Counted from the first letter of the stretch, positions 26,898-41,500 are shown. The stretch is 64,000 bases of DNA from Roseofilum halophilum BLCC-M91 (GCF_030068445.1 NZ_JAQPOK010000150.1:16508-80507), one strand, 5' to 3'. Translations and numbers: made by a program. Notes: a model not told the origin generated them from the sequence alone.

Positions 26898-27446
26898 CTA
26901 GGCTAGGGCTAGACCAATACGCCGCAGTTGGCCGCGCAGACTGGCATCAATGACTTGAGATCCCACTTGGATGATCACGCCACCAATCAGGTCTGGATCG
27001 ATGCGAGCTTGCAGTTCCACATCTCTAGCGTTGGTCATTGCTTTTGTCCGTTCGGCGATCGCCCGGCCTTCCTCTTCCGTTAGTTCTACGGCTGAGGTGA
27101 CCTGGGCCAAAACCGTTTGATTCAATTCCCGTAATCGGGTCAGATAGGATTGGCAAACCCCATCTAAAAATTGGATGCGTCCCCGATCCACCAGTAGGAA
27201 TAGGAACCGTTGAACATAAGAGTCCATTTGATCTTGAGTAATTTGTCTGAGAACCCCTTTTTTCGCCTCTGGGTTAATCAGGGGATGACTCAGCAGTGAG
27301 CGCAGTTGCTCGCTACTCTCCCACATTTCTAGGATTATGCGGGCATCATCGCCAAACTTCTCCGTCAGGTCATTGCTTTGGGCGATGGACATTAGAGCTT
27401 CGGCGTAGGGTTCTACAATCGAACCGACAATTGAACTGTTTTTCAT
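26898..27446 (-). CDS. atpH: ATP synthase delta subunit
   Basis: The 182-residue protein (atpD in cyanobacterial usage) forms the cap of the peripheral stalk. VEPYAEALMSIAQSNDLTEK is the conserved N-terminal helix and IDPDLIGGVIIQVGSQVIDA the C-terminal signature. Its start overlaps the end of atpF by 4 bp (ATGA-type overlap at 27443-27446), indicating translational coupling. Confidence 0.96.
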   Translation of the reverse strand: MKNSSIVGSIVEPYAEALMSIAQSNDLTEKFGDDARIILEMWESSEQLRSLLSHPLINPEAKKGVLRQITQDQMDSYVQRFLFLLVDRGRIQFLDGVCQSYLTRLRELNQTVLAQVTSAVELTEEEGRAIAERTKAMTNARDVELQARIDPDLIGGVIIQVGSQVIDASLRGQLRRIGLALA

Positions 27447-27988
27447 CCGTTTCCTCCTACCCTAGCAATGCACCGCCCGATCAGTTGATGCTGAAGATCC
27501 TCGTTTAATTCATCTCTGATTTGGGATTCAACCCGTTGCATCGCTAAGGCAACAACCCGTTTCTTCAGTTCAGCAATCACTCGACTCTGTTCAGCTTCTA
27601 GATCTTGAGCGGCTGTGTCTTTTAGTCTTTGGATGTCTTCATCCGATTTGGCCAAGATGGCTGCTTTAGCCTCTGCCGCTCGCTCCACCGCCTGTTGACG
27701 GATTTTTTCAGCTTGAGCTTGAGCCTGAGCGAGATTTTGTTCTTGTTCTTTGAGTGCCGATGCCGCTTTTTGTTGTCGCTCTTCGGCATCTTTAATGGCG
27801 TTTTCGATTTCTTCGCGCCGAGCGGCTAGGGTTTTTCCCACCGCAGAGCGACCAAAGTACACCAGCACTCCGATGATAATAACGAGGTTAACGAGGTTCG
27901 TCTCAAGTACATCAAAATTGAGTCCGAACCCATGTTCTGTTGCTTCTGTTGCCAGCAACCAAAAATTACCCATGCTATGAAAGTCCAT
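27443..27988 (-). CDS. atpF: ATP synthase subunit b
   Basis: The 181-residue protein has one N-terminal membrane helix (NLVNLVIIIGVLVYFGR) followed by a long charged coiled coil rich in Ala/Glu/Gln, forming the peripheral stalk with b'. A second ATG five codons in (27973) is an alternative start. The preceding gene b' ends 119 bp upstream; the delta gene overlaps by 4 bp. Confidence 0.96.
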   Translation of the reverse strand: MDFHSMGNFWLLATEATEHGFGLNFDVLETNLVNLVIIIGVLVYFGRSAVGKTLAARREEIENAIKDAEERQQKAASALKEQEQNLAQAQAQAEKIRQQAVERAAEAKAAILAKSDEDIQRLKDTAAQDLEAEQSRVIAELKKRVVALAMQRVESQIRDELNEDLQHQLIGRCIARVGGNG

Positions 27989-28107
27989 TTGAGCGCAGTT
28001 TTTCTACAGGTTTTCCTCGCTTCTGACCCAGGGTTGGGCCACACACGAAGTCCGAAACGTTCAGTTGGGTATCGAAGGGGCCAGAGAAGCTCCAGACAAG
28101 GAGGGGA

Positions 28108-28587
28108 TCAACTGGCTTGCAGGAGTTTATCTAGGATTTGGCGACTCAGTTGGTCTACCTGTCCTTCTAGGACTCCTAGGGTTTCCTGTTTTTGTTGATC
28201 GATTTCTTGTTGGGCTTGCTCCCGTTTGGCTTGCGCTTCTCGCTGGGCCTGAGCCATGTTCTGAGCTGCAATTTTATCGGCTTCAGCTTGAGCTTCGGCA
28301 ATTACCGCTTGCGATTGTTTGCGAGCGCCTGCGAGTTCTTCTTCGTACTGTTGGGCGAGTCGTTCGGCTTTGGCTAAACGTTCGCGTGCTTCGGTTAAAT
28401 TGGAACGGATATAGTTGCTCCGTTCGTCTATGGCATTACCCAGAGGCTTATAAAAAATCTGATTCAGTAGGGCGGCTAAGATCAGGAATTGGATGGCCAT
28501 TACCAGTAACGTACCATCTAGGTCAAAGAGACCTCCCCCTTCCTCCGCCGCAGCTTCTACTGCTAGAAGTATTGTCCAATCGATCAT
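28108..28587 (-). CDS. atpF2: ATP synthase subunit b'
   Basis: The predicted protein has 159 residues (atpG in cyanobacterial usage). The N-terminal [21 protein letters not shown] precedes a single membrane helix ([20 protein letters not shown]) and a long coiled coil ([20 protein letters not shown]..). The split b/b' pair is characteristic of photosynthetic ATP synthases. Confidence 0.96.
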   Translation of the reverse strand: MIDWTILLAVEAAAEEGGGLFDLDGTLLVMAIQFLILAALLNQIFYKPLGNAIDERSNYIRSNLTEARERLAKAERLAQQYEEELAGARKQSQAVIAEAQAEADKIAAQNMAQAQREAQAKREQAQQEIDQQKQETLGVLEGQVDQLSRQILDKLLQAS

Positions 28588-28783
28588 TGGCGATCGTCCC
28601 CAGTTTTTTAACGATTTGTTCTGGTTTTATAGTTTTCCTGGTCAAGAGAACAGGGTTTCCCTAGAGGTTCTAGGGAGTTGGCCCTCATCTGTAACGGAAC
28701 TGACAATCTAGACGATTGAGTTCAGTTAGATTAGGGTAGAGATAGAAAACTTTCCTATCTCTACTGTTCGTTAGCCCAATGGC

Positions 28784-29158
<375 letters not shown>

Positions 29159-29920
29159 CTAACTATGTTCTTCTTCGCCATGATGGGGATCTTCTAGAGC
29201 TTCCCCAATGTAGGTGGCGGCCAAGGTCGCAAAGATCAGGGCTTGAATGGCACTTAAGAATACTCCCAATGCCATTACGGGCAAGGGAATAAACAAAGGA
29301 ACCAGTAAAACTAATACCCCAACCACCAATTCATCAGCCAGAATGTTACCAAATAGACGGAAGCTCAGGGAAAGAGGCTTAGTAAAGTCTTCAATTACCT
29401 TGAAGGGGAGCATGAAGGGTACTGGCTCAACGTAGTGAGCGAAGTATCCTAAGCCCAGTTTTTTGATTCCGGCGTAAAAATACGCTAGGGAGGTCAAAAG
29501 GGCTAGGGCGACCGTGGTATTGATATCGCTGGTTGGTGCGGCTAGTTCACCTGCTGGCAAATGGATAATTTTCCAGGGAACTAAGGCCCCTGACCAATTT
29601 GACACAAAGATGAACAAAAATAAAGTACCGACGAAGGGAACCCAGGGTCGATATTCTTTTTCACCCATGGCATTTTTGGCCAGGTCTCGAATAAATTCCA
29701 AAGCGTACTCCATGAAGTTTTGCATTCCGCTGGGGACTCTTTGGACGTTTCGAGTGGCGGCGACCGAGGCAATCACAAGCAGTCCAATCACAAACCAGGA
29801 GGTGATTATGACTTGCCCATGAACTTTGAGATTACCGATTTCCCAATAGAGATGCTTACCGACTTCAAGCTCGGCGAACGGGAGGCTATGATAAGCGTCC
29901 AGGAAGTTAAGCATATCCAT
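29159..29920 (-). CDS. atpB: ATP synthase subunit a
   Basis: The 253-residue membrane protein (atpI in cyanobacterial usage) forms the proton half-channels. Conserved features include the stator arginine helix [20 protein letters not shown] and the C-terminal [18 protein letters not shown]. The start [14 protein letters not shown] fits cyanobacterial homologues. It is 129 bp upstream of the c-subunit gene. Confidence 0.97.
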   Translation of the reverse strand: MDMLNFLDAYHSLPFAELEVGKHLYWEIGNLKVHGQVIITSWFVIGLLVIASVAATRNVQRVPSGMQNFMEYALEFIRDLAKNAMGEKEYRPWVPFVGTLFLFIFVSNWSGALVPWKIIHLPAGELAAPTSDINTTVALALLTSLAYFYAGIKKLGLGYFAHYVEPVPFMLPFKVIEDFTKPLSLSFRLFGNILADELVVGVLVLLVPLFIPLPVMALGVFLSAIQALIFATLAATYIGEALEDPHHGEEEHS

Positions 29921-30098
29921 TATTAAAGAGGGTTCAGAGTTAGGAGTCCGATCGAAGTGGCTTCGACCTATACTCGAACGGTGAGGTTAAGTATGGGTCG
30001 CTCATCAAGGTCTGGCCGCTAAGACCAAAGGTTATGATGAGGGGGGCTTGCCTTTTTACGAGATTCCACCTGAATTCCATGGGGCGATCGCTCGCCAA

Positions 30099-30533
30099 TT
30101 ATGGAGTTAAGGTTGTTCTAAGAACATAAGCGATGATCGCAGCTTTATAGGTTAAAAACCCCAAAAAGATAGGCACGATTTCTAGCTGTTTCCATTGGAA
30201 GGCGACAATCATCACGCCAATGAATACGGCTAAACCGGTGTTACCGAGTCTTTGTTTTTCTCGTCCGATTCCTTCTACGTTTTTGGCCAACAGTCTGAGG
30301 TAAACTACCCCGGCACACGAGCCGATCAAATAGCTGAGGGCGGTTGTGAGGCTATAGAAAAACCAGACTGATAGGAAGGCAATTCCTGTCATACCCAAAG
30401 CCCAGAGGTACAACTCTTTTTGGAGTTGGTAATACTCATCCATTGCGCCAGCCGAAGCGGGCTGGAGAGGAGCTTGGGGCAGGTTTTCTGCTGTTGGCGT
30501 TGGCGTTTTTGGAGATTCGTCGGAGGTGTTCAC
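30099..30533 (-). CDS. atp1: ATP synthase assembly protein I (Atp1)
   Basis: The predicted protein has 144 residues. The N-terminal 30 residues are Pro/Thr/Ala-rich and probably disordered, followed by four membrane helices with YYQLQKELYLWALGMTGIAF and a conserved SYLIGSCAGVVYLRLLAKNV segment. UncI-like proteins aid c-ring assembly. First gene of the operon; the start codon is GTG. Promoter sequences should lie in 30534-30802, where I see no clear consensus; minor GGGAATTA repeats lie at about 30773-30806. Confidence 0.88.
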   Translation of the reverse strand: MNTSDESPKTPTPTAENLPQAPLQPASAGAMDEYYQLQKELYLWALGMTGIAFLSVWFFYSLTTALSYLIGSCAGVVYLRLLAKNVEGIGREKQRLGNTGLAVFIGVMIVAFQWKQLEIVPIFLGFLTYKAAIIAYVLRTTLTP

Positions 30534-30802
30534 TTCGACTGGTTAACCCTAAATTGTTGGTGTGCGTTTTCTCATCACCGGATTAGGTAAAAAGGTAACA
30601 TTCCTTTGCAGGAAACAAGGATTCTGTGGGGGTTGCTCTCTTTAGGAGCGCCACAGAGGATTGAGCCAAACTTTCTTTCAGGTGACCCTGAGAGGTCTGT
30701 TCGTAGACTCCCTGGCAATCATATCACGGACAGGGGTCAGTTTCTGAAGAAAGTGTTAATGTTTTGAGGCAATTAGGGAATGGGGAATTAGGGAATGGGG
30801 AA

Positions 30803-32002
30803 TTAGCGATCGCCCTCTTTGGTGGTAGGGGTAAGAAGGAGCAAGTTTTGTCTCAGAAGCGATCGCATTTCCTCTAGTCCCTGTTGGGTTTGCGCCAGGA
30901 TCTCGCCAACGGTTTGTTGTCCATCACACCCTTGCAGCAATTGAAATTCTTCTTCCGATAGGCTAACCGGTTGATAGTCCGGGTTCAGAATGCTTTGGGA
31001 CGGCCAACCATGGAGACAGGGATTGGGTTCGGGGATGGCTGCGGCTAGGAGCCGATCCTCAGACCAGTCGCAGTAATCCAGGGGAGGACGAGCGAGGAAG
31101 AATTCGTAGTGAGTCAGTTCTGGGTCGAGCAGTTCAATCAAGCGATAGCGCTGGCGATCGCTCAGATTTTCGACCCGTTCCATCAGTTCGGGAGCTTGGC
31201 CGAGGAGACGTTCAATCGTCCAATACTGGGGATTAGAAAAGCCGACAAAGGCTAATCCGGAAGCCTCGATCAACTCAAACAGGGTATCAATGGTGTAATC
31301 AATTTCCTGGGGATGAACGTACATATCCGCAAAGCATTCATCCCGGTGATTTTCCAGGGCCCAGCGCCGTTTGTCTTCGCGCACGATGCGATTATCTTCG
31401 GGCAACACGGAAAAAAGTTTACGGCCGATTTTTACTCCATCTTGATAATCTCCCCGATGTTCTCCTTGGAGCAGGGAGATCGCCTGTTGCATGAGCTGAA
31501 TTTCAAAGCGTCCCAATTGGGCATAGACAAAAATATGCAATAGTCCCCCTGGAGCTAACTTACAAGCCAGGGATTGAATACCGCGAATCGGATCGGGAAG
31601 GTGGTGTAATACGCCCACACAGTTAATCAGTTCAAACTGTCCAGGAATTTGTCCCACATCATACAAACTGAGGTGATGAAATTCTACTCGGTCGGCCCCC
31701 GATCGCTGACAACGCTCCTGAGCCACTGAGATCGCTCCAGCACTCAAATCCATGCCCACCACAGAAGCTTGGGGATTCAGATGAACTAAGTATTCAGTGC
31801 CTACCCCAGTTCCACATCCGGCATCGAGAATCCGGATATCTTGACGAGGGGGCTTACGTCCCGTGCAGAACTGGTAAGCCGCCAACCAATTCCAGCGCCA
31901 GTTGTATCCCGGAGGGGGTTCATCAAGCAAAGGTTCTGGAGGAAAGGGGTAGGTATCGTAAAGTTTGGCTACAGCGTGACTAATAGCTTGAGCTTCGGAC
32001 AT
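30803..32002 (-). CDS. Class I SAM-dependent methyltransferase with C-terminal extension
   Basis: The predicted protein has 399 residues from ATG 32002. Motif I is ILDAGCGTGVGTEYL (about residues 60-74), motif II/acidic SVVGMDLSAGAI, and the post-motif LINCVGVLHHLPDP. The C-terminal third (about 290-399) has no methyltransferase motif and includes LSEEEFQLLQGCDGQQTVGE, reminiscent of a small winged-helix or PqqD-like fold (inference). I recall similar cyanobacterial proteins, of unknown substrate. The frame is open to TTG 32044. It is divergent from apcE. Confidence 0.8.
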   Translation of the reverse strand: MSEAQAISHAVAKLYDTYPFPPEPLLDEPPPGYNWRWNWLAAYQFCTGRKPPRQDIRILDAGCGTGVGTEYLVHLNPQASVVGMDLSAGAISVAQERCQRSGADRVEFHHLSLYDVGQIPGQFELINCVGVLHHLPDPIRGIQSLACKLAPGGLLHIFVYAQLGRFEIQLMQQAISLLQGEHRGDYQDGVKIGRKLFSVLPEDNRIVREDKRRWALENHRDECFADMYVHPQEIDYTIDTLFELIEASGLAFVGFSNPQYWTIERLLGQAPELMERVENLSDRQRYRLIELLDPELTHYEFFLARPPLDYCDWSEDRLLAAAIPEPNPCLHGWPSQSILNPDYQPVSLSEEEFQLLQGCDGQQTVGEILAQTQQGLEEMRSLLRQNLLLLTPTTKEGDR

Positions 32003-35060
<3,058 letters not shown>

Positions 35061-35570
35061 AGGTTATATCCGTTAAAATTTGAGAGCGATCGCCGCTAGT
35101 CGGCGAGAGTAGAGTCCATTAGGGGAGGTGCAAACTGCCATCCCTAATGGATTTTGTTGTGCATTGGAAAATCATTGGAAAAAATGTGAACAGTTGTAAC
35201 GAGCCGGAAAAGTGCAAATAAATGGTCTTAAATACTTATGCTGACAGGCTTAGAGAAGCGCTCAAAATGAGGAAAAATGTAAAAAAATGTTAAGAAGTGA
35301 TTTAGGATGTGAACTCCATGCCTGACAATGAGTTCGGACGGATATAAAACCAATGAAAAATATTCAGAGGTTAAGTATCCGGCGATCGCTGAGTCAAACC
35401 CTATGTTTTTAAGCTAATCCCCTTGAGCTATGCCAAGGTTCCTTAAAACGGCAAACGGCAAATTCATTAACTCAACGAAGTTGCTACGGCGCTAGACTCA
35501 GACCCTTTGGCGCAAGCCATCTCTATAAAACCAAATTGGTGACATTTTCTATTCTGGAGGACTCCACAAC
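35061..35570 (+). promoter_or_regulatory. apcE-apcA spacer, holds the apcA promoter region
   Basis: The 510-bp spacer holds the apcE terminator (35115-35160) and then about 410 bp of AT-rich sequence before apcA. The apcABC transcripts are typically very abundant and start here, but I cannot assign -35/-10 boxes with confidence. CTGGAGGA at 35554-35561 is the apcA ribosome-binding site. Confidence 0.5.
35115..35160 (+). terminator. Terminator after apcE
   Basis: TCCATTAGGG (35115-35124) pairs perfectly with CCCTAATGGA (35142-35151), followed by TTTTGTTGT. It is 55 bp after the apcE stop and separates apcE from apcABC. Confidence 0.85.
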
Positions 35571-36056
35571 ATGAGTATCGTCACGAAATCCATCGTGAAT
35601 GCTGATGCTGAAGCTCGTTATCTCAGCCCAGGTGAACTGGATCGGATCAAAGCTTTTGTAACATCTGGTGAGCAACGTTTACGGATTGCCCAAATCCTCA
35701 CCGACTCTCGCGAGCGCATTGTTAAGGAAGCAGGCGATCAACTCTTCCAAAAACGCCCTGATGTGGTTGCTCCTGGTGGAAATGCCTATGGCGATGAAAT
35801 GACCGCAACCTGTCTACGGGACATGGACTATTACCTGCGTCTGATTACTTATGGAATCGTGGCCGGTGATGTAACCCCCATCGAAGAAATCGGTTTGGTT
35901 GGTGCAAAAGAGATGTACAAATCTCTGGGCACTTCCCTGGATGCAGTGGCCGAAAGTGTTAGTTGCATGAAAGCTGTAGCCACTTCCCTGATGTCAGGTG
36001 AAGATGCGGCTGAAGCCGGTTCTTACTTCGATTATGTCAAAGGTGGTCTTTCCTAG
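35571..36056 (+). CDS. apcA: Allophycocyanin alpha subunit
   Basis: The 161-residue globin-fold biliprotein begins [20 protein letters not shown]. The phycocyanobilin-binding cysteine lies in [20 protein letters not shown] (about residue 81). With ApcB it forms the trimers of the phycobilisome core that pass energy to ApcE and the photosystems. A strong ribosome-binding site (CTGGAGGACTCC) precedes the start. apcB follows after 85 bp. Confidence 0.98.
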   Translation: MSIVTKSIVNADAEARYLSPGELDRIKAFVTSGEQRLRIAQILTDSRERIVKEAGDQLFQKRPDVVAPGGNAYGDEMTATCLRDMDYYLRLITYGIVAGDVTPIEEIGLVGAKEMYKSLGTSLDAVAESVSCMKAVATSLMSGEDAAEAGSYFDYVKGGLS

Positions 36057-36141
36057 ACTGACCTAAGTTTTAGCCAAGGCTCAAGGTTTGAGCATTAACT
36101 ACAACTGACCATTTTTAAGTAACTTCATCAAGAACACAACC

Positions 36142-36627
36142 ATGCAAGACGCAATTACTGCTGTTATCAATTCTTCTGACGTTCAAGGTAAGTACCTTGA
36201 TTCTGCTGCTCTGGACAAGCTCAAAGGCTACTTCGGAACCGGCGCTCTGCGGGTTCGTGCAGCTACAGCCATTAGCGCCAATGCTTCTACCATTGTGAAA
36301 GAAGCAGTGGCTAAAGCTCTGCTGTACTCCGATGTCACCCGTCCTGGTGGAAATATGTACACCACCCGTCGCTACGCTGCTTGTATCCGTGATTTGGATT
36401 ACTACCTGCGTTATGCGACCTATGCGATGTTGGCTGGAGATCCTTCCATCTTAGATGAGCGGGTTCTCAACGGCTTAAAAGAAACCTATAACTCTCTGGG
36501 TGTTCCCATCGGTTCCACCGTTCAAGCAATCCAAGCGATGAAAGCAGTAACTGCTAGCTTGGTGGGCGAAGCGGCTGGTAAAGAAATGGGTGTGTACTTC
36601 GATTACATCTCCTCTGGCTTAAGCTAG
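36142..36627 (+). CDS. apcB: Allophycocyanin beta subunit
   Basis: The 161-residue protein begins [20 protein letters not shown]. The chromophore cysteine is in [20 protein letters not shown] (about residue 81), near the asparagine (GGNMYTTRR, about 71) that is usually N-methylated in beta subunits. It pairs with ApcA. Confidence 0.98.
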   Translation: MQDAITAVINSSDVQGKYLDSAALDKLKGYFGTGALRVRAATAISANASTIVKEAVAKALLYSDVTRPGGNMYTTRRYAACIRDLDYYLRYATYAMLAGDPSILDERVLNGLKETYNSLGVPIGSTVQAIQAMKAVTASLVGEAAGKEMGVYFDYISSGLS

Positions 36628-36889
36628 ACTAAGTGCTTCAACTGAAGGTAGTGCTTTATAAACGCCCTTCAGAAGTAGAGTCTGGGAAGTCTAGGGTAAG
36701 TCCTAGACCGTTACAAGCCTAATCGCGAGAAAGGGTTTGTTTCGGGGGTTGAACTGTCAGATGATAGAGCAATAACCGATCGCAATGGTCTAGAATTGGC
36801 TCTTGACTCCCAGACTGGGGAGGGTAAAGTAAAAAAGTTTTGATAGCATTTTTTCTGAATTTTTGGATCGCAATAGGAGAAATTAGCCC

Positions 36890-37093
36890 ATGCGGATGTT
36901 TAAGGTAACAGCTTGTGTGCCGAGTTTAAGCAGAATTCGGACGCAACGAGAACTCCAAAATACTTACTTCACGAAGTTAGTGCCCTATGATAATTGGTTT
37001 CGTGAGCAACAGCGAATTATGAAAATGGGTGGCAAAATCGTTAAGGTGGAGTTGGCCACTGGTAAGGTGGGAACCAACGCTGGTTTACTCTAA
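36890..37093 (+). CDS. apcC: Phycobilisome core small linker ApcC
   Basis: The 67-residue protein MRMFKVTACVPSLSRIRTQR is the 7.8-kDa core linker (CpcD-like domain) capping allophycocyanin trimers. It is preceded by AATAGGAGAAATTAGCCC. The 262-bp gap after apcB, larger than the apcA-apcB gap, may hold a processing or partial termination site; apcC is typically cotranscribed at lower level. Confidence 0.97.
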   Translation: MRMFKVTACVPSLSRIRTQRELQNTYFTKLVPYDNWFREQQRIMKMGGKIVKVELATGKVGTNAGLL

Positions 37094-37162
37094 TGTATAT
37101 CGATTGCGCTCTGGATGCGGGTTGGCCCCACTGATAGAGCGATTCAAAGAGTTTTCTAACAG

Positions 37163-37206
37163 AGCAAGAGTAAGGGTTTAAGCTTTACTTTTGCTTTGTT
37201 TTTTGT
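37163..37206 (+). terminator. Terminator of apcABC
   Basis: AGCAAGAGTAA (37163-37173) pairs with TTACTTTTGCT (37185-37195) with one G-T pair, followed by TTGTTTTTTG. It lies 70 bp after apcC. Confidence 0.85.
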
Positions 37207-37243
37207 TAGAGTCCATAGAGAATTCAGTAAATTATCATACTCA

Positions 37244-38419
37244 TTGAAGCTTCAACAGTTAATCCCTTGGATCGATCCCTCTGTCAAGGAATGGGCCATG
37301 GAGGCGCGACTATTGCGATGGTTAACCTTCCTGTGGTTATCAGTTGGGCTGGTGATTTTGTTTTCGGCCTCCTATCCTTTGGCTAATTCCCATGGGGATG
37401 GGCTTTATTATGTGAAGCGACAAATGGCTTGGGCGTTCTTGGGCTGTGTGGGATTTAATGTGATGGTGCATACGCCGTTAAAATCCCTGATGAGAGTATC
37501 CCAATGGGTTCTGCTGTTATTGCTGGGGTTGATTGGTGTGACGGTGATTCCGGGATTAGGGACAACGATTAATGGTGCGACTCGTTGGTTGTCTTTAGGG
37601 GGGTTGCCGTTACAACCGTCGGAGTTAATTAAGCCGTTTTTGGTGTTGCAAGGGGCCCAAGTGTTTGGATGGTGGCCGTCTTTAAGACCGATAATTCGCT
37701 GGCGATGGTTGGCAATTTTTGGGGCGGTGTTGGTGGGGATTTTGCTGCAACCGAATCTGAGTACGGCGACGTTTTGCGGGATGACGCTGTTTGCGATCGC
37801 CGTGGCTTCGGGTTTGCCCTATCGCTTGTTGTTAACCACGGGGGGAGTGGGATTGGGTTTAGGGATGTTGAGCTTAAGTATCAATGAGTATCAACGGCGG
37901 CGGATTATGACGTTTTTAGACCCTTGGGCCGATCCCGTTAACGATGGCTATCAATTGATCCAAAGTTTATTGGCGATCGGCTCAGGGGGCTTTTGGGGCA
38001 CAGGTTTGGGACTCTCGCAACAAAAATGGTTCCATTTACCGATTCACTACACGGATTTTATTTTTGCGGTTTATGCGGAAGAGTTTGGCTTTGTTGGCAG
38101 TCTGCTGTTGTTATTGATGTTGGGGGTATATGCCACCTTGGGGTTAATGGTGGCGCTGAAATCGACGGATAAGCTGCATCGTTTAATTGCGATCGGGGCT
38201 ACTTTTTTGTTGGTGGGGCAATCGTTGATTAATATTGGGGTGGCCACTGGAGCGCTGCCAACGACGGGTTTACCCTTCCCTATGTTTAGCTATGGGGGCA
38301 ATTCAATGATTGCTAGTTTGTTGTCTGCGGGCTTGTTGGTGCGAGTGGCTAGGGAGAGTCGTCAAGCGGCGGTGGTTTCTCTGGAGGAGCGCCGGAGTCG
38401 GGTTTCCAACTCTGGGTAG
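37244..38419 (+). CDS. ftsW: Cell division protein FtsW (SEDS glycosyltransferase)
   Basis: The predicted protein has 391 residues from TTG 37244. SEDS motifs: GATRWLSLGGLPLQPSELIKP, QPNLSTAT, the loop RRIMTFLDPWADPVNDGYQL, HYTDFIFAVYAEEFGFVG and GLPFPMFSYGGNSM. NDGYQ and PFPMFSYGG resemble FtsW rather than RodA. The start is chosen because cyanobacterial FtsW begins about four residues before LIPWIDPSV; ATG 37298 would cut this region, and the TTG at 37196 lies inside the apcABC terminator. Confidence 0.88.
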   Translation: MKLQQLIPWIDPSVKEWAMEARLLRWLTFLWLSVGLVILFSASYPLANSHGDGLYYVKRQMAWAFLGCVGFNVMVHTPLKSLMRVSQWVLLLLLGLIGVTVIPGLGTTINGATRWLSLGGLPLQPSELIKPFLVLQGAQVFGWWPSLRPIIRWRWLAIFGAVLVGILLQPNLSTATFCGMTLFAIAVASGLPYRLLLTTGGVGLGLGMLSLSINEYQRRRIMTFLDPWADPVNDGYQLIQSLLAIGSGGFWGTGLGLSQQKWFHLPIHYTDFIFAVYAEEFGFVGSLLLLLMLGVYATLGLMVALKSTDKLHRLIAIGATFLLVGQSLINIGVATGALPTTGLPFPMFSYGGNSMIASLLSAGLLVRVARESRQAAVVSLEERRSRVSNSG

Positions 38420-38450
38420 GGGTTATATCAATTAATTGGATTCAAGAAGT

Positions 38451-38512
38451 GGGCAAGATGCCCGCACTCCTCGAATTCTTTGATCTGACTGGAGTGGGAG
38501 CATCTTGCTCCC
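38451..38512. repeat. Inverted repeat related to the 7946-8068 element
   Basis: GGGCAAGATGCCCGCACTCC (38451-38470) is nearly complementary to GGAGTGGGAGCATCTTGCTC (38491-38510). The 'GCAAGATG..CGCACTCC' core matches 8013-8030 with two mismatches. It lies between convergent ftsW and the 1735-residue kinase gene and may terminate both. Confidence 0.65.
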
Positions 38513-38567
38513 TAGATTTTTAATTAGGGTATTTCCGCTTTGCAGACATGAATAAGCAGACTTGATA

Positions 38568-41500
38568 TTACTTTGAGGTCAGAAATGGGGCGATCGCCTC
38601 ACAAATGGTTTCAAACTCAAACTGATTAACCCGCTCTATCAGCCATTGGGCGATTTCTGGAGGGTCAATCTCTTGACTCAGGTCGAGAATCGATTCATGA
38701 TCGGCTTCAATGGCTCTTTGATGGAGGGCCGATAGACAATCCAAAGATAAGGTTTCCCAGGGTAAATCGCCCTTAGACTGAACGTTCTGGGCAGTCTCCA
38801 GACTAGAGGTGAGGTCAACGGTTGGCTCCAGGGAGCAGGTTTCATAGAGATAACGAACGCCCAAATGTTGGGCAATTTTGTCGAGCAGTACGGTTTGCTG
38901 AAAGGGTTTGCTGATATAGTCATCACATCCAGCCCCTAAAACCTGTTGTCGATCTTCCTCAAAGACATGGGCGGTGACGGCGATAATGACGGTTGCTTGA
39001 CCTTGAATGCTGGCCTTAATCTGTTGGGTGGCTTCTAACCCGTTAACCACGGGCATCCGCATATCCATGAGGATCAGATGGGGTTGCCAGCTTTGCCAGA
39101 GGGCGATCGCCTCTTGGCCATTTTCGGCAGTGTGAACTTCAAACCCCACATGATTTAACAGATGCAACAGGAGTAAGCGCTGCTCCCGTTCATCATCAAC
39201 GACTAGGATGCGATAGGTGGGCTGATCGGGAGCTAATCCGGCGATCGGTTGTAGGGGGCGATCGGTTGCAATGGATTGAGCTTGTCCCAACTCTAAGGGA
39301 AGATCGAAAAAGAAGCGACTCCCCAAACCCACTGTAGAGTCTACCCTTAATTGACCTCCCATTAACTCAACGAAATGTTGGCTAATGGCTAATCCTAGTC
39401 CCGTTCCTTCTTCGTCATTTTGCCAGCCATGGGCGACTCCTAATGCCTGACTTTGAACAAAGGGTTGAAACAACAAGTCTCTATTTTCCGGGGCAATACC
39501 GATGCCGGTATCAGAGACGATAAACCGAATATAATGGCGATCGCGATCGGTTGCAGGGGTAGGGGATGGGATGACTTCGAGGGTAACACAACCCTGGGAC
39601 GTGAATTTAATCCCATTATCCACCAGGTTAAGCAGAACTTGCCTTAACTTTTTTTCATCTCCATAGACATATTGAGGAACGCGATCGTCAACCTTGATTT
39701 TTAGGGCTAACCCTTTCAAACGAGCTTTGAGCTGTAATAGGCTTTTGAGATTCTCTAAAATTTTGAGTAAATCAAAATCTGTGGCATTCAAGCTCACTTT
39801 GCCCGACTCGATTTTCGACATTTCTAGAACATCATTGATTAAATTGAGCAAATGTTCGCCACTTTGATTAATGATTTTCAGTTGTTCTTGCTGCGTCGAA
39901 GACAAGGAGCCATCTCGCCCCATCACTTGGGCAAAGCCTAAAATTGCATTCAAAGGAGTCCGAAATTCATGACTCATTTTCGCTAAAAATTCACTCTTAG
40001 CTCGATTAGAAGCATCGGCATTTTCTTTGGCAACTTTCAACTCTTCCGATTGGGTTTGGATGGCTTCAATTAATTTAGACTGCTGAATAGAAACACTGAG
40101 ATTATTACTGACATCAATCGCCATTTTAATTTCATCTTCTTGCCATTTACGAGCCGCTCCATTTTGATAAATACCCAATAATCCCCAGAGTTGATTGGAG
40201 CAAAAAAGAGGGAGCATTAAGTAAGATCTCGCCTGAATTGTTTCGATAAACTTCAAATACTCCACTTCAAAGCCCGCTTGATAAACATCGGTCATGCAGA
40301 GATATTGATAGGCATGAAAGGAAACGGATTCCGCCGTCATAGACAAGACAGAAGAAGAACGCTGATTCGGGGTATCAATCCAACTTTTTAGGGCACAACT
40401 TTCATCCGTAATCAGTTCTGGAGAAAACACACAATCGATATCGAATAAAGAGCGCCAACCCGGAGCCACAGAATCCGTGATAAATTCACCGCTCCAATCT
40501 GAGTTTAAGCGATAAATCGCCACGCGATCGCTCTCAAACAATTCTCGAATTTCATGGGTTGTGACTGCCAAAATAGTTTCTACATTTAAGGCTTGTTGCA
40601 TCTGGGCGAGAATCTTGGCAATCGCCCGTTCTTGTTGAGCTATTTTTTTCAGTTTTTCTTCGGAAGTTTTTCGTTCTATTTCGGCTTCAGATCGTGCCAC
40701 AAAGACATCTAATATTGCTCTTTTTTCTTCATTCACCTCCAGTGGCTTAACATCCAAAATAGCAATATAGCCAATCACTGTGTGTGAACTGTTTTTCAAG
40801 GGGAGTCCTAGGTAGCTTTGGATATTCAAGCTTTGAATCAATGGATACTTGCCAAACTCCTCTTGGCAGCGATCGGAATAATAAACTTCTTGTCCTGATA
40901 AAATGGGATAGCAGGGTGCGTCCAGCACATCTAGTTGAGAAAGTTTTTGGATTTCTGTACCATTCCAAAAGGCTAAAACATCAACTTGTCGGAGTTCGCG
41001 ATCTCGCACTTTGGCAATCAAAGCATAGGGAACTTGAAGAAGATTGGCTAAATATTGAGTGCAACTTTCAAAAAAATCATCTCCTGTCGAGGTTCCGATC
41101 CCTTGAGAGAGTAACTTAAAAGCTAATTCTCGTTGTTTTTGGGCAGTAATATCAACACCAAATGATTGAATATCCACCAAGGTTCCACTCCGATCGAGAA
41201 TGGGTTGATTCGTCCAACGTAACCATCGAGATTGTCCTGTCCCAGAGCGATATTCATATTCCCAACTTTGTGGAGTTAAGGTTTTTAATAAATGGATAAT
41301 CTGGTTTTGAATTTCTAGACGATCATTGGGATTGACTAAAAAGGAATTTAGAGACCGATCGATGAGCTGAGTTTTGGTTTGATTAAAGAATTGACAAAAA
41401 TATTGATTGACGAAGGTCAGTTGAGTATTGGGTTGCCAGCGACAAATCAACACATCTTCTTGGACTTCGATCAGTTCTCGATAGCGAGTCTCACTTTCTT

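Noticed and set aside
35061..35570. Promoter boxes for apcA
   Set aside because: Several AT-rich hexamers are present, but none with proper spacing stands out enough to name.
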